NCBI RefSeq assembly: GCF_030272615.1
Contig: NC_081405.1
Coordinates: 310,697,235 to 310,761,234, forward strand
From: Cryptomeria japonica
Taxonomy: Eukaryota; Streptophyta; Pinopsida; Cupressales; Cupressaceae
DNA: 64,000 nucleotides
Direction of reading: 5' to 3'
In this document: piece by piece, positions 32,317 to 44,530 of the stretch
How positions within the stretch are numbered: position 1 is the stretch's first letter
How the letters are laid out: the number at the start of each line of letters is the position of its first letter
The notes under the pieces: model-generated
Told to the model about the DNA's origin: nothing
Database searches by the model: none
The model's input: the letters and a program-made list of their open reading frames with translations, nothing else
Translations under genes and position numbers: made by a program

Positions 32317-34925
32317 ATGGTGAATGGACTCAAAGTTGAAGACAGATTGGATGGTGCAGCTAATTATACCTCATGGAAATTCAGAGTCCTTATTGTGCTT
32401 GAAGAGAATGATCTTCTCAACTATATGAAGTCTGTTGTAGATGAGCCTTCTGATGATTCTGAGAAAGCGCAATGGAGAAAGAATAATTTCATGACAATAA
32501 AGATACTAATTGATTCTATCAAGGATCATCTGGTACCTATTATATCCAAGTTGGATTCACCCAAAGAGATGTTTGAGTGCCTTCAAACTTTGTATTAATT
32601 CAACAGCACTAGTAGAGCTCTAGCCTTGAGATGTCAACTTCTTCATATTAAAATGGCTAGAGGTGAATCTGTTGTTTCCTTCTTTATGAAGATTGGAGAA
32701 TTGAAGGATCAGATCAATGCTATTGGAGATTATATTGAGGATAAAGACTTGGTTATGTTGGTCATGAATGGCCTTCTCACTCTTCAGAATCTTTCATTCA
32801 AGTTATTAGTGGAATAAATGAACTACCCAAGTTTGATCAATTGAGAGATGGTTGCATTCAAGAGGAATGTAGATTAGAGGCAAGAGGAACTGGTCAAAAA
32901 TCTCACCATGAATAAGATCATGTTCTTGCTGCCCATACTTCTAGAAGGAAGGAAATGAAACTTCAAAAGGAAAAGAGATAGGAATTCTGATTCGGCTCCT
33001 AAATCTAAGATGAGAAAGGATCTCTCTAGGGTTCAATGTTTCAGATGTGACAAATTTAGTCACTTTTCTAGAGAATGTCCTTCAAGGCCCAAGCATCAAG
33101 ATGCTACAACAAATTTTGAACATGCTTCTCCTCATAGAGAATCAAGTGAAAATTTAGAGGGTTTCTTATTTATTTCTACTCTTTCAAGTAATTTTCCCTC
33201 TGATAGTAATACTTGGCTGATTGACAGTGGAGCTTCTTGTCATATTACTGGATATAATGAACATCTCTCTAATCTGATTGAAAAAGATTCTCACTTGCAT
33301 GTTATCATTGGTGATGATGTGTTTTACTCTGTAAAAGGAGCTGGAACGACATCTTTTCATTTAAATTCTAGAATTCCTCTTCATTTGAGTGATGTGCTAT
33401 TTGTTCCTAGAATAAAGAGAAATTGGATTTCTATTTAAGCATTAGAAGATAAATGATATCAAGTTGCATTTCTTGAAGACAAATTTCTTGCATGGAAGAA
33501 AAACTCTAGCTTCAAGACATCTCAAGAAATTGGTGTTTGTCATGATAGTCTATATAGATTTTCAGCTCATCCTATTCATGTCTTAGCTCATTATTCTATG
33601 ACTTCTAATGAGTTGTGGCATAAAATATTTCCTCATCTAAATTTCAGAACTCTTTCCTCCATGGAGAAGATGGTCATTGGTCTTCCTAAACTTAATAAAG
33701 ATCATGATGGTGTCTGCAAAGGATGAGCTCTAGGTAAGAACATTAAAAGTTCTTTTCACTCTAGTGAAAGTAGAGAAAAACAAATTCTAGAGCTGATTCA
33801 TTTTGACTTGTGTGGTCCATGTGGTTTTTGTTACAATATTACTTTTATTGATGACTTCTCTCATAAGACATGGATTTGTTTTTTGAAATATAAATAATTT
33901 GATGAAATGTTGTCTAGATTAAAAGAGTTCAAGGCTCAAGTAGAGAACTTGTTTGATAAGAGGATTAAAGTTCTAAGTTCTGACAATGGGGGTAAATATA
34001 CTTCTGGGTTGTTTCAATTTTTTTCATATTGAAGCTACGATTAAGAGGGAATTTGGTGTCCCTTATAATCCTCAACAAAATGGAACTGCTGAAAGAAAGA
34101 ATAGGTCTATTGTTGAGGCACCAAAAGCCATGATCCATGATCAAGGCCTTGAAATATTTCTTTAGGAAGAAGCTTGCAGGACAGCTGTTTATGTTCATAA
34201 TTGTAGTCCACATCAAATTCTAGACAATATGACTCTTAAGAAGCATTCTCAGGTATTAAACCAGTAGTTAGTCATCTCATAATTTTTGGGTGTCTAGTTT
34301 GCATTCATGTACCTAAGGATAAGAGGTCTAAGTTAGAACCTTCAGGTAAGAAGGAAATTTTTTTTGGTTATAGTGAATCTTCTAAAGCTTACAAAGTCTA
34401 CATTTCGGGTCAAAAGAAGATTGAAATCAGAAAATATATTTCATTTGAAGAATATGCATCTTGCAAAATATCTAAAGGGACTTATATAGAAATTTATAGT
34501 GAAGATCATGAGATTTCTCAATATATGGATATTGGATATTGTTGCTCGTGATTCCCCTTCTAAGGTTCAAAGAGAGACTCCTAAATTAAAAGATCCTATT
34601 GATCTTGTTGATCCTATTGATATCTCTACTAAACCAATTAATGGTTAATGTGACAAGAAGAGACCTTTGTGGGCCAAGCATACTATGCAAGAGGCTGAAA
34701 AGTATTCAGCTCCTTGTGGTACTTTCAAAGAAAGTAAGAGACCTCATAAATTTGCAGGATATGTTTCTTTAATGAGTCATATTATTGAATCCAATCCTTC
34801 AAGTTTTGAAGTGGCTTCAAAACAGTAAGTATGGAGAGATGCAATGTTAGAAGAATATCAATCCATCATCAAGAATGGCGTTTGGGATAGATGGCTTCTA
34901 AAGAAGGGAATAACATGGTCAGCTT
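32317..34925 (+). pseudogene. gag-pol: Copia Gag-protease-integrase pseudogene, 3'-truncated
   Basis: Gag from ATG 32317 (MVNGLKVEDRLDGAANYTSW) with stops at 32596 and 32815. CCHC knuckle CFRCDKFSHFSREC (33040-33081). Protease WLIDSGASCHITG (33211-33249). GAG-pre-integrase with ELWHKI..HLNF (33610-33640). Integrase core with HFDLCGP, LSSDNGGKYTS and, after a frameshift near 34025, NPQQNGTAERKNRS. The far end reads WRDAMLEEYQSIIKNGVW (34830-34890), the entry into the RT domain, and then homology stops at about 34925. RT and RNase H are absent, so the copy is truncated or joined to unrelated sequence there. The first integrase Asp is kept in this copy, unlike the other two copia elements. Confidence 0.85.
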
Positions 34926-35465
34926 AGGTTTGAACCTCCTCTCTTATGTGTCTTACTCAATTCAAGTGGAGGAATTTATGGAAATACAAAACCATCTCTA
35001 AATATTTCTTTCTCTAGTGGACCTAATTTCACAGAAAGATCCTTACCTTTGACAATATCTAGAAAAGAGGTGGGAAAATGGTCAGCTATTGCTTGTTGTA
35101 CGAAAAAAGATGGAGAATATTTAATCATCTTCTATTCCATTGTAATTATTATTCAAACATAAACCATAAAATTATAGGCTCTTTGTCCTTGACCTAGGTC
35201 TAGCATAAGGATTTGAAGTATGTTTCTAATTGTTGGAATCCTCCCTTTTCCCACCCCCTACTCATTGAACTCTATTGTTAGGCCTACCTTCATATTGGTT
35301 TTGGTATTTGGAAAGAATGCAACAATAGATTCTTGAAAGATAAGAATATATTATGGGATGTTTTAGTTGAGATTATCATTCAAAATATTAAGGATAATAT
35401 AAAGTGAATCTCTTCTTCCAAACTTGGGAAAACTCCTTCCCCTCTAGAGTTTAAAATTGCTAAGC
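34926..35465 (+). pseudogene. LINE C-terminal fragment
   Basis: Coding sense around 35100-35400 gives FNHLLFHCNYYSNI, then a W-rich stretch and FGIWKECNNRFLKDKNILWD. This is the pattern of the zf-RVT/C-terminal tail of plant L1-type LINE ORF2 proteins (H.l..C.....W; W..W..RN...F). Several stops. It lies directly before a second LINE fragment and ends near 35465. Confidence 0.45.
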
Positions 35466-37860
35466 CCACTTTTTATCACTCTCATTGAAGATGAACACAA
35501 TGTTTGTGAGTCTCTTCAATGCCTTGACACTTTTTGTTTAGCCTCTGGGTTGGCAATTCAATAGGACAAAACCCAATGTTATTGGCAATCCTTCCTTTCT
35601 ACCCCCCACTGGATGCTCCAATATGGGTGGAAGTGGATAGGTCAAGGTAAAATCTTTCAATTTTTTGGAATTCCTTTTTCCCTCTTAGGATCTCTTATGG
35701 ATCTTTGGAATGCAATCATCACCAGAATAGAGAATAAGTTGGCTAACTAGATCACCAAACCACTTTCTTTGGATGGGAAGTTTTGGATTTTTTCAAAGAT
35801 TTCGGTAGTCACTCGTGTTTACTACTCTTCTTGTTGGGCTCCCTCCAAATCTTCCTACAACAAGATTGAGAATTTTCTTATAGATTTGTTATGGGCTTCT
35901 TTAGCTGATCACAATGGCTTTCACAAAGTGTATTGGGAGTTTTTTTGCCTCCCGCAAGAGTTCAGTAGACTTGGGCTTCTTTCTACTCATAAGCAAGGTC
36001 TTCCCTTATGTGTCAAATGGATCATACGAGCCATCTCTAGAAATGAAGCCTAGAAAATCCTTGTCTGGCATTTCATTTATTCAAAGTTCCCCACCAACAA
36101 ACCTTCTTGGAAAGGGATTAGTTTTCAAAACCTTCTCAATATGAAGTATGTTGTTCAAATAACATGTACTTTTGTGGCCAAAATCATTTGGCATGCTTTT
36201 GAAGACTTCAATCTTGATCTTTGGTCGGATGGATATGGGTTTATAGATGGTCTCTCATTCAACTAGCATAACAATTGGTGGTCTCCACTCATTCAGATTC
36301 AAGGGCTCCCCTTGGCCCAAGTTCCTGGAGTTTGTGCTCTACACTTTCACAAGCGTGGCATCTATACTCCTTGGGACTTTTTTTCTAGAGCTACTATGAG
36401 TCTTCTCTCATGGGAATATATGTGAACCTAGTTCTAGCTTGGCCAACCAGATAGATAGACATTTGTCTCAGTCATATCTGCTTTGCCTCTAAATATGCTA
36501 CCTTGGTGGAAAGATTGGCGTTTGTTTCCCAATACCACCTTTTGCAATTATAAATTTCAGATGGTATATTATTGGCTCTCTCCACAACTTCCTATGGTGC
36601 CAACTTTGAATCTTATATGGCATCTACATTCCTCCTAGGTGGTTTGGAGTCACAAATTCCATAATATTTGGTCGACTATCCTCAAACCCAAACTTTCTTA
36701 GAGTATTCTTTTTCCAAATATTTCCTTTGGGTTCTTGTCTGAGGCATATGGGTATCCCAAATCCATGTTTCCCTTTTTCTAGTTATCTTCAAACTTTCAT
36801 TCACCTCTCTTGGTTTTGTCACCATGCTTAGAACTTTTGGAATCCAATTCATGAATCTTTTTCACCTTTCCAACTAGAGCCTTTTTCTTGGCATATGGCC
36901 CTTTTGGCAGATTCACCTTGCATCCCTTTCAAATTTTCCCAAATTTGGCATGCTTTAAAGGTGGAAATACTCTTCACAATTTGGAACAGTAGAAACTTTT
37001 TTTTTTTCTCACGTCTCTTTGGATATTCATGTCTCACTTTTTACTGAAGCTTGTATATGTAATAATTTTATGCTACAAATTCAAGTGCAAGGAAACAAGG
37101 TTGCACTAGAGGTGGCCCACCTTTAAACCCTTGTGGATTATTAGAAAAATGCTCCTTGTATAGTTTCCAAAGTACCTTTGGATCATTTTGTCAGTGCCTG
37201 TGTTTCTCTCTTTGCCTCATGTGATGGATCTCCACCCCATGGCCATTGGTGTGGATGTAGCTCTTCCGCTCACCATTCTCAGACCCTATGATCTCAGGCT
37301 CTTTGGCACCAGTTTGGTGGTGGTGGTTCTTTCTATAGGCATCAATCCACCTCTTCACCGTGTGGGGGTATTGCCACTGGGTAGGGCTTGGGGAGGTGTG
37401 GACTTTACAGATGGTATTGATAGTGGTTGGTCGGCTTTTGGTGGTGGTAATGGTTGGTCAGCTACTAATGGTGATAGTAGATGGTTTGATTCTTCCAAAG
37501 GTTTTCCATGTTTGTCTTTGGTAATCACACCCTCTCAAATGGATAAAAACAAGGAAAAAGAGGAGGCTGCTACTAAATAAGGGTGGTCCCTTCTGAATGA
37601 TAACCTTGACCCTACTATTGTATGGGGTCTAAAGGATAGTAGAGATCTACCTCCTTTGACCATTGGTTTAGTCGCTTAAGTAGTTATTTTATTTTTCTTC
37701 TCTCCAAGCTTAGTCTATGTTACTATATTTTTTTATTATCCAACTATTTCCCATTTGACTCCTAAAGGGTGATCTAGTATCCCCCTATTTTTTTGTGAAT
37801 AGTGTACATTATCTTTATCAATAAAAATGGTTGCTATTCATCAAAAATATTATGACTAAA
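35466..37860 (+). pseudogene. LINE ORF2 fragment: end of reverse transcriptase, C-terminal zinc region and 3' tail
   Basis: From 35490 the sense reads SLQCLDTFCLASGLAIQ and KTQCYWQS (the 'F...SGL.IN..KS' end of LINE RT), then FFGIPFSLLGSLMDLWN, then the long frame 35769-36053 (LDGKFWIFSKISVVTRVYYS; WASLADHNGFHKVYWEFFCL). Beyond a TAG the same sense goes on to 36430. A weaker Trp-rich C-terminal region extends to about 37040. The last part (37580-37860) is a T-rich 3' untranslated region with TTTATCAATAAAAATGG before an A-rich end, typical of plant LINE tails. The endonuclease and RT catalytic core are missing, as expected from 5' truncation. Confidence 0.6.
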
Positions 37861-38599
37861 TATCTTTGAGTAAACACATTTTTAGTAGGAATTTATAATC
37901 ATCAGTCGAGTTTCTAATTTACTTTAGCACATCCCTCCTATGTAAGTCACCTTTAAATATTAAAAATATGGGTTCAAATGTCAATGCTTGGTTGAAACAC
38001 TCTCATAAGATGATAAATATTTCATATGAATTAAGAAATAATGTATAAAAATATTGTTTAATTGAGTTGAAGATATTCAAGTAAGAATGTTGTTTACTAG
38101 TATAACTAGAACAATTATTACTTGTGAGAAAATTGTTGTCTTGGAGTGAAAATTATCATGAGAATAGGTAGAATTTTGGTTAATTTATATTTCTCTTATT
38201 TAATTTGGATATATCATAATGCACAAATTTCATTACTCTTGCCAAATTTTTCATTGCTAGTCTTCCTTGTGCCAATTGGGGTATCTTATGTGTCATGAAA
38301 GATTATGGTAAAGTGTAAATACATCATGGTAGGGTAAATAAGTGCTCTGATAATGTTCTCACCCATAGTATGCTCAAGGGAGACAAATATTGGGAGTTAC
38401 TATCATGGTGGTTTTCATGTTTGTTCTTTAGGTAATCATTATATTTGACCTTGTGTTCTATTATAAGGAATATGCTTCCTTATGTGTTGCTTTGTTATCG
38501 GCTTATGTATTGAATCTATGTAGCATCATAAGTTGTATCTACATATAATTTCATCATCCCCTAAACCTCACCTTGGTATTTTGTTGTTTGATTCCTAAT
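37861..38599. other. No gene recognised
   Basis: AT-rich sequence with no recognised repeat or RNA gene. Confidence 0.4.
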
Positions 38600-39600
38600 G
38601 TCTATCTTGATTCTACATACACCCTTCACAAACTTGCATTTTCTCCTTCTCTCCTATTTCTGCCCCAAATCTGAAACTCAATTCTCAAGACTAGGGTGCT
38701 AAGGTGCCCTAGTACTCTCAACCAGGGCCCAATTTTGGTCCTCACAATGGTCACATCAAGTGAGTAGGAATTAGGATCCCATGTCGGCCTACTACAAAAA
38801 TTCAAATAGTTTCTCAAACAATTAGGTATAAAAGGAGGTCTACCCCTCTCCTTTGAAAGGCCTAACTTCTAAGATCTCAATCACACTCTAGAAAATTCAA
38901 GTGAGAAAGAAATCAAGTGTTCATCCAGCATTGAAGAATAAGTTCAATCAAGTTTAATCATTCAAGATGGAATCCATGATCAACTTTCCATGAAGACATT
39001 TTACAAGACATCCTAAAACCCTTGTGTGAGGATTCAAGAAAGCCTCATCAAGGTATAAATTTCAATCACAAGCATTTAATTTCAAATCTAGCCTTTCCCT
39101 CAAAAGGAAAGCATTTTTATGCAATTCAATTCTTCTTCAATTACAATTATCATTTCAATTTCAAAGTTAATTCCTAAACCTGATTTTGTCCTAGGAAAAC
39201 CCTTATCCACAACCCTTTTCCTTTCTTTCTATGTGTAGGCAGTTGACTCATGAGCTATAGTCAGATATTTTGAGAAAGTTGATGATGATGAATAGGTTCA
39301 GAGTTTGACAAAGCAAAAAGTAGAGGACCAAGGCAACCTACCATTCTGATCTCAAAAATTATGTCTAATCTTCCAATAGTGAATCTAGTGTTTCTTCCTG
39401 ATCTAGAAAATATCCCATTTGCCTATCTTTGAGTTACAAGACTAGGGTGACCTACCATCTCAATCCTAACAATTCAACCCGAACTTTCACAAATGGGTTT
39501 TGATCTTATTCTTGTGCTTAGATCCCTATTTGTGGCTTTTTATGGTATCTATAATGGTTTTTTATTGTTGTTTCACTTTAATTGTCCATTAAATTTTATG
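38600..39600 (+). repeat. Isolated LTR of a third member of the gag-only family (approximate limits)
   Basis: It shares the architecture of the LTRs at 6287 and 14357. A U3 hairpin with arms ACTAGGG (38690-38696) and CCCTAGT (38707-38713) is followed by GGGCCCAATTTTGG. Then come a TATA box TATAAAAGG (38827-38835) just after GTCGGCCTA, and an intron-like segment 39053-39238 (donor ATCAAG|GTATAAA, acceptor CTATGTGTAG|G). A degraded R/U5 dyad lies near 39330 (GAGGACCAAGGC). TG/CA ends and target duplication were not found. Confidence 0.5.
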
Positions 39601-40285
39601 TAGGAGCATCCCCAGTCTATGAGAAATCTTGCATCAACCAAAAAAATTTCCTTTTAGTTTAGTTCTTGTTCAGTTCAGTGTGCAATTTTCTATGATCCTA
39701 TTGGTAATTATCGGTAGTTGCTTTCTTTTCATTGAAGATCCTATTTTTGGTTTCCCGGCTGGTTCATGTGTTTAATTCCATATTTTTCAGTCTATTTGGA
39801 TTCTTTTCTGGCTAGTTATCGCTCTCAGCGGACTATTTCTAAGTTCCAGGATAGTTCTTGTGCTTACCGGTTAACTTTCATTCATTACCAGAGTGGTTCT
39901 TGGTGTGTGGATCAATTTGGGGTCTTGACTGATGTTCTTTGGCATTTAGTCAACCTTCCTGCTGATCTGCACTTCTTGGTTGTTATTTTTTGGAAGGATT
40001 TCTCTCATTCTTAGGGCCGACCTACTTACATATTTTATTTTCCTACATTGGTAAATGAAATCTTTTGTTGCCAACCCGGATATGTTCCAGAGAGTATATA
40101 TTGGGTATTGTGAGAGTCGCAGTTGGATTGTATCTAGCTTGTAGCCTGCATGTAACCGGTTAACTACTAGTTGTTCTATGATGATTGTATGTTGATAAGA
40201 AGTTGGTTACCGGAGGTTCTAAGATAATAAAAAGATTTATTTTTGTGATCTTTCTATATTTTCTTGTTGCTTTCGTTGTGTTACT
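39601..40285 (+). other. Unassigned, probably eroded LTR-type sequence
   Basis: T-rich sequence with several ACCGG and GGTTAACT motifs and a TATATATTGGG at about 40096, immediately upstream of a copia coding remnant. It may be a copia LTR, but ends were not found. The 82-codon frame at 39766-40014 has no family features. Confidence 0.3.
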
Positions 40286-41741
40286 CTTGCTGCATAAATT
40301 TGGGCATTATGCAAGAGATTTTTAGAAAAAGCAAGGTAACCAACCAAAGCAAAGTGCTAACGTGGCTAATGTGAATGCAGCTAAAAATAATCAATCCACA
40401 GCCTTCATAATGTGTAACACTAGTCAAGAAGGCAGCCCTAAAATTTGGTATTTGGACAGTGGTTGTAGTAACCACATGAGTGATAATGAGAGTTTTTTCT
40501 CATTTATTGACAAGAATGTCAAGTCTAAGATCAAAATGGGGAAAATGGAATAGTTCCAATTGTGGGGAAAGGATCTATTATGATCCGCACCAAGCAAGGT
40601 GAGAAGAAGGAGATTGAGAATGTTTTTATTTTTTTCAGGCATTAAACATAATCTCATGAGTGTTGGATAGCTTATCCAAAATGGATACACGCTACTGATG
40701 GATAAGGGTGAGTTTGTCATTTTTGACAAAGATGGGAGTAAGAAAATTATTGCAGCAATTCAAATGACAAAGAGCCGGATGTTTCCTTTGAGAATAGAGA
40801 CATTTTTATCTTCTCAATCCATTGATGGCCCTCCCAAGCAAGCATGCATAGTAGTGCAATAGTTAAATGCCCTCAAGAGTAGCATTAAAGACCCTTCAAA
40901 GCTATGGCCTCTTAGGTATGGGCACTTGGGTTATGTTGGTTTGACTTTATTGTCCAAGAAAACAATGGTAGATGGTTTGCTAAGCATAGAAGAGCCTAGT
41001 AGCAACTGTGAGGCTTGCATTTTGGGTAAGCAACATAGGATGTCGTTTCAAAAAGGCAACTCAAGAAGGGAAAGAGCACCATTGCGGCTAGTGCATACTA
41101 ATTTGGTTATCCCTATGAAAACCATATCTATTGGTGGCAGCCAATATTTTATGACATTTATAGATGATTTCACCCATAGAACATAGGTTTATTTTTTGAA
41201 GCATAAATCTGAATCTTTTGATAAGTTTTTTTGTTTAAAGCCCAAGATGAAAAGGAGAGTGGACATTGCATAAAGGTCCTAAGGTCAGATCATGGGGGAG
41301 ATTATACCTCTAATGCTTTTGTGAATTTTTGCAAGAAAAATGGCATGAAGAAGGAGCTAACGACTGCTTATACTCCACAGGAAAATGGTGTGGCTGAGAG
41401 AAAGAATAGGACCATTGTTGAGATAGCAAGGAGCATGCTTAAAGAAAAGGGATTGTCGAATGAATACTGGGGTGAGGTTGTAGCAATAGCAGTATATTTG
41501 ATAAATAGAAGTCCAACCAAGGCAGTTCATGACAAGATTCTACAAGAGGTGTGGTCTAGGCGCAAGTGGACACTTGAGAACCTTAGAATGTTTGGGTGTG
41601 TGGCATATGCTCATGTGCCAAAGGAGAAGAGGCAAAAGTTGGATGACAAGGGTGAGAAGTGTATCTTCACGGGCTATAGTGTTGGGTCCAAAGCATATGA
41701 ATTGTACAACCCCATCACCAAGAAGATCATCATTAGGAGAG
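40286..41741 (+). pseudogene. pol: Copia protease-integrase part of pol
   Basis: Starts with the second half of a CCHC knuckle (KFGHYARD). Protease IWYLDSGCSNHMSD at about 40440. A frameshift near 40540. GAG-pre-integrase with GHLGYVG and CEACILGKQHRMSF (40920-41050). Integrase core with VHTNLVIPM (the catalytic Asp is Asn, codon 41100-41102), a TAG at about 41184, a shift near 41237, LRSDHGGDYTS (41279-41312) and ENGVAERKNRTIVE (41382-41420). The frame 41231-41776 reads to KKIIIRR, where homology stops at 41740 because of the inserted element; it resumes at 42715. Confidence 0.85.
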
Positions 41742-42711
41742 GGGTAAAATTACAAAGCTATGCCACACTTTTATAAAAGAAATGGCCAATGTTGATTCAA
41801 CTTTTTAAATTAAATCAATAGAAAGTGAAATATACGTCTTGAATTTTGAAATGATGTAAACTAGTAAAATTTATATTCTTTTGTCTATTTCTATGTTTGT
41901 AATTTTAACAAAAATTTAAAAAATAATTTGAATGTAGTTTTTTATAAAGTATACACTATAATTTAGTTGCCGATAAAATGTTGAAATTAAAGTTACACAA
42001 GCCACCACACTTTATTTAGTAAATTTTACCTTTTTTTTCTTCTTTTTTTTTTGTGTATATTGATAACTTTAAACTTTAGTGCATGTATATATTTTTTACT
42101 ATTTTTATAAATATATATTTTTCAATAAAGTTGAAAAGTTGTGTGCTAAAATGTGACTCTTTCCAATTCCCACCACCTTTCTTCTTAATTATTTATCTAA
42201 ATTAGAAAAGAATTATATCATCTTGACATAAGTTCTTTTCTCTACTGCATCATATTTTTTTCAAAAAATTTATATAAATTTTAGTATTTTTCCTTGATAA
42301 GATAATAAACCTTATATTATAGTGTTGATGACCTACTTTCAATAAAAATAAAATACAAAATATATAAAATAATGAAAATATTAAAAGATATATATTTTGG
42401 AAAATTCACTCATAGATCTATAAAAGGGTAATTTTGTATCCCAAAAAAATTATTATATATAAGAGTAGGAGTTGTTTAAACATCAAGGTTTTTCAAATTT
42501 TTATTTATTTTTGGTGATTAGACCCAAAGTGGTATAAAATATACATTTAATAGACACTTCCAATTGGAAAAGTTGTGGCCCATATATAATTTAGCTATTA
42601 TGAATCTATAGACTATATGTTTGACTAAAATTAATGTTTAGTTAGAATTACTTAAATTAACTTGTGTTGATAACTTGGGCTGAAACGTGACACAATTTTG
42701 TGCTTTTACCC
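41742..42711. mobile_element. Non-autonomous TIR element (MITE/MULE-like) inside copia pol
   Basis: A roughly 970-bp very AT-rich insertion interrupts pol between the Arg codon at 41738-41740 and the Asp codon at 42715-42717. Its ends are imperfect inverted repeats: left GGGTAAAATTACAAAGC, right complement GGGTAAAAGCACAAAAT. Identity continues for about 25-30 bp as GGGTAAAA..ACAAA..T.TG.CAC. There is no coding capacity. A target duplication could not be made out; the flanks read ATTAGGAGAG and ATAGATGTTG. Confidence 0.6.
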
Positions 42712-44530
42712 ATAGATGTTGAGTTCTTGGAGAACGAGTCATGGGATGGCTTGGTGGATACCTCTTCATCCACCCCACAAAATATGTTCATCAATGATTA
42801 TGATGATGATGATGAGTATGAAGATCAGGAAGATCCTAATAGCTCTAGATAGATCTCGACACCTCCCGATGAAGATAGACAGTCAAGAAAACTATCACAA
42901 AATTCTCAAATTTCAGTGATCTCTTGTCTTATCCAAACAACTCCTGAAAGCTCCCGACAGTTCTAGAACCCTCCTAATAAAAATAGGCTGAAAGGCAAGC
43001 AGCTAGAGGTAACCAGAGAATTGACTCCTAAATGCTCTCAATGATACAGATCAGAGTCTGGACAGTAGAACAGAAGCAGTAGTGAGATTTCAAACCCCAC
43101 TCTTGCCTCCCCAATGCCAAAGAAGACTAAGAGTCTAAGGGAGATCTACCAAAGTGAAAGGTATGATGATAGGTTTGATAAAAATGTGAAATGTGCATTA
43201 TTTTCTCATAGTGATCTAATTTATTTTAAGGATTCTATCAAAGATGATAAATGGTGTGAGGACATGGATGAGGAAATAGATGAAATAGAGAGGAATGACA
43301 CTTGGGAGTTAACTGATTTGCCTCCCAACAAGCAAGTCATTGGTGTCAAATGGGTCTACAAGACCAAAAGCAATTCTTAAGGCATAATAGAATGTCATAA
43401 GGTAAGATTGGTTGTCAAAGGGTACAAATAGCAATTTGGTAGAGACTATGATGAGATGTATGCCCCCATTGCAAGAATGGAGACTGTATGGGTAGTCATA
43501 GCTATTGCAGCCAACACAAATGGAAGGTATTTCAAATGGATGTGAAGTTTGCCTTCCTTAATAGAGTGCTAAAAGAGGAAATTTATGTGGAGCAGCCACC
43601 TAGTTATGAAGTTTAGGGTAAGGAAGGAAAGGTATATAGGGTGAAGAAGCCTCTTTATGGGCTAAAGCAAGCTCCATGGGCACAGTACAACAATATTAAC
43701 TCACATTTGATGAGCAATGGCTTTGGCAAAAGCAATGGTGAACCCACTCTTTACATCAAGACAGCTAATGGTAAGATTCTCATTATTGTCTTATATGTTG
43801 ATGATTTCCTCATTGTTGATTTTAAAGAAGCCATGAAAAGAGAGTTCGAAATGACAAATTTAGGTCTCTTGAGGTATTTTCTAGGCATAGAAGTAAAATA
43901 AATGCATGATGGTATTTTTATCTCTCAAGAAATATATGCTAATGAAATCTTGAAGAGATTTAGAATGTATGTTAGCAAGCATGCACCAACACCAATAGCC
44001 ATAGGTCTTAATTTGAGAAAGGAATATTGCAATAGTAGTGTTGATCCGATCATGTCTAAGAGTTTGGTTGGAAGCTTGATGTATTTAACAGCAACTAGAC
44101 CTCATATAATACATGCAGTGAGTCTAATTTCTAGATTTATGGAGACTCCAAAGGACACTCATTGGCAAGAAGGTAAGATAATCTTGAGGTATGTGAATGG
44201 CGTCAAGGGATATGGCATTTTGTATAATGATGTAAGTGATTTTAGGTTGATTGGTTACACATATAGTGATTGGGCAGGAAGTGTTAATGATAGGAAGAGA
44301 ACATCGGGCTATGTATTTCATATGGGTTCGAGTGTTATCTCGTGGGCTTCTAAGAAGAAAACCATTATTTCCCTATCAATAGTTGAGGCTAAGTATATAG
44401 TATCCAATGCAGCACCATGTCAAGCTATTTTGCTAAGAAGAATCTTAGCAGATTTGAAAGAATAACAAGAGGATGGAACAACGATATTTTGTGACAATGT
44501 TTCAGCAATTGCATTGAGCAAATATAGAGT
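42712..44530 (+). pseudogene. pol: Copia RT-RNase H part of pol
   Basis: Resumes with DVEFLENESWDGLVD (42715). An acidic linker with stops follows, then RT from about 43250 (WCEDMDEEIDEIERNDTWEL, GVKWVYKTK), a stop at 43378, [20 protein letters not shown] (43647), the intact catalytic site LYVDDFLIV (43792-43818), a TAA at 43899 and LGIEVK...IFISQEIYANEIL. RNase H has YSDWAGS (44263) and VEAKYI (44381), then CDNVSAIALSK (44493). Homology ends near 44530. The frame 43902-44465 is open for 187 codons. Confidence 0.87.

Noticed and set aside
39766-40014. 82-codon + strand frame as a gene
   Set aside because: No family features, low-complexity T-rich codons, and LTR-like surroundings.
41741-42714. 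Intron in copia pol (GTAAAA donor, CCCATAG acceptor)
   Set aside because: Joining those sites breaks the pol frame, and the ends form inverted repeats, so a TIR insertion is preferred.
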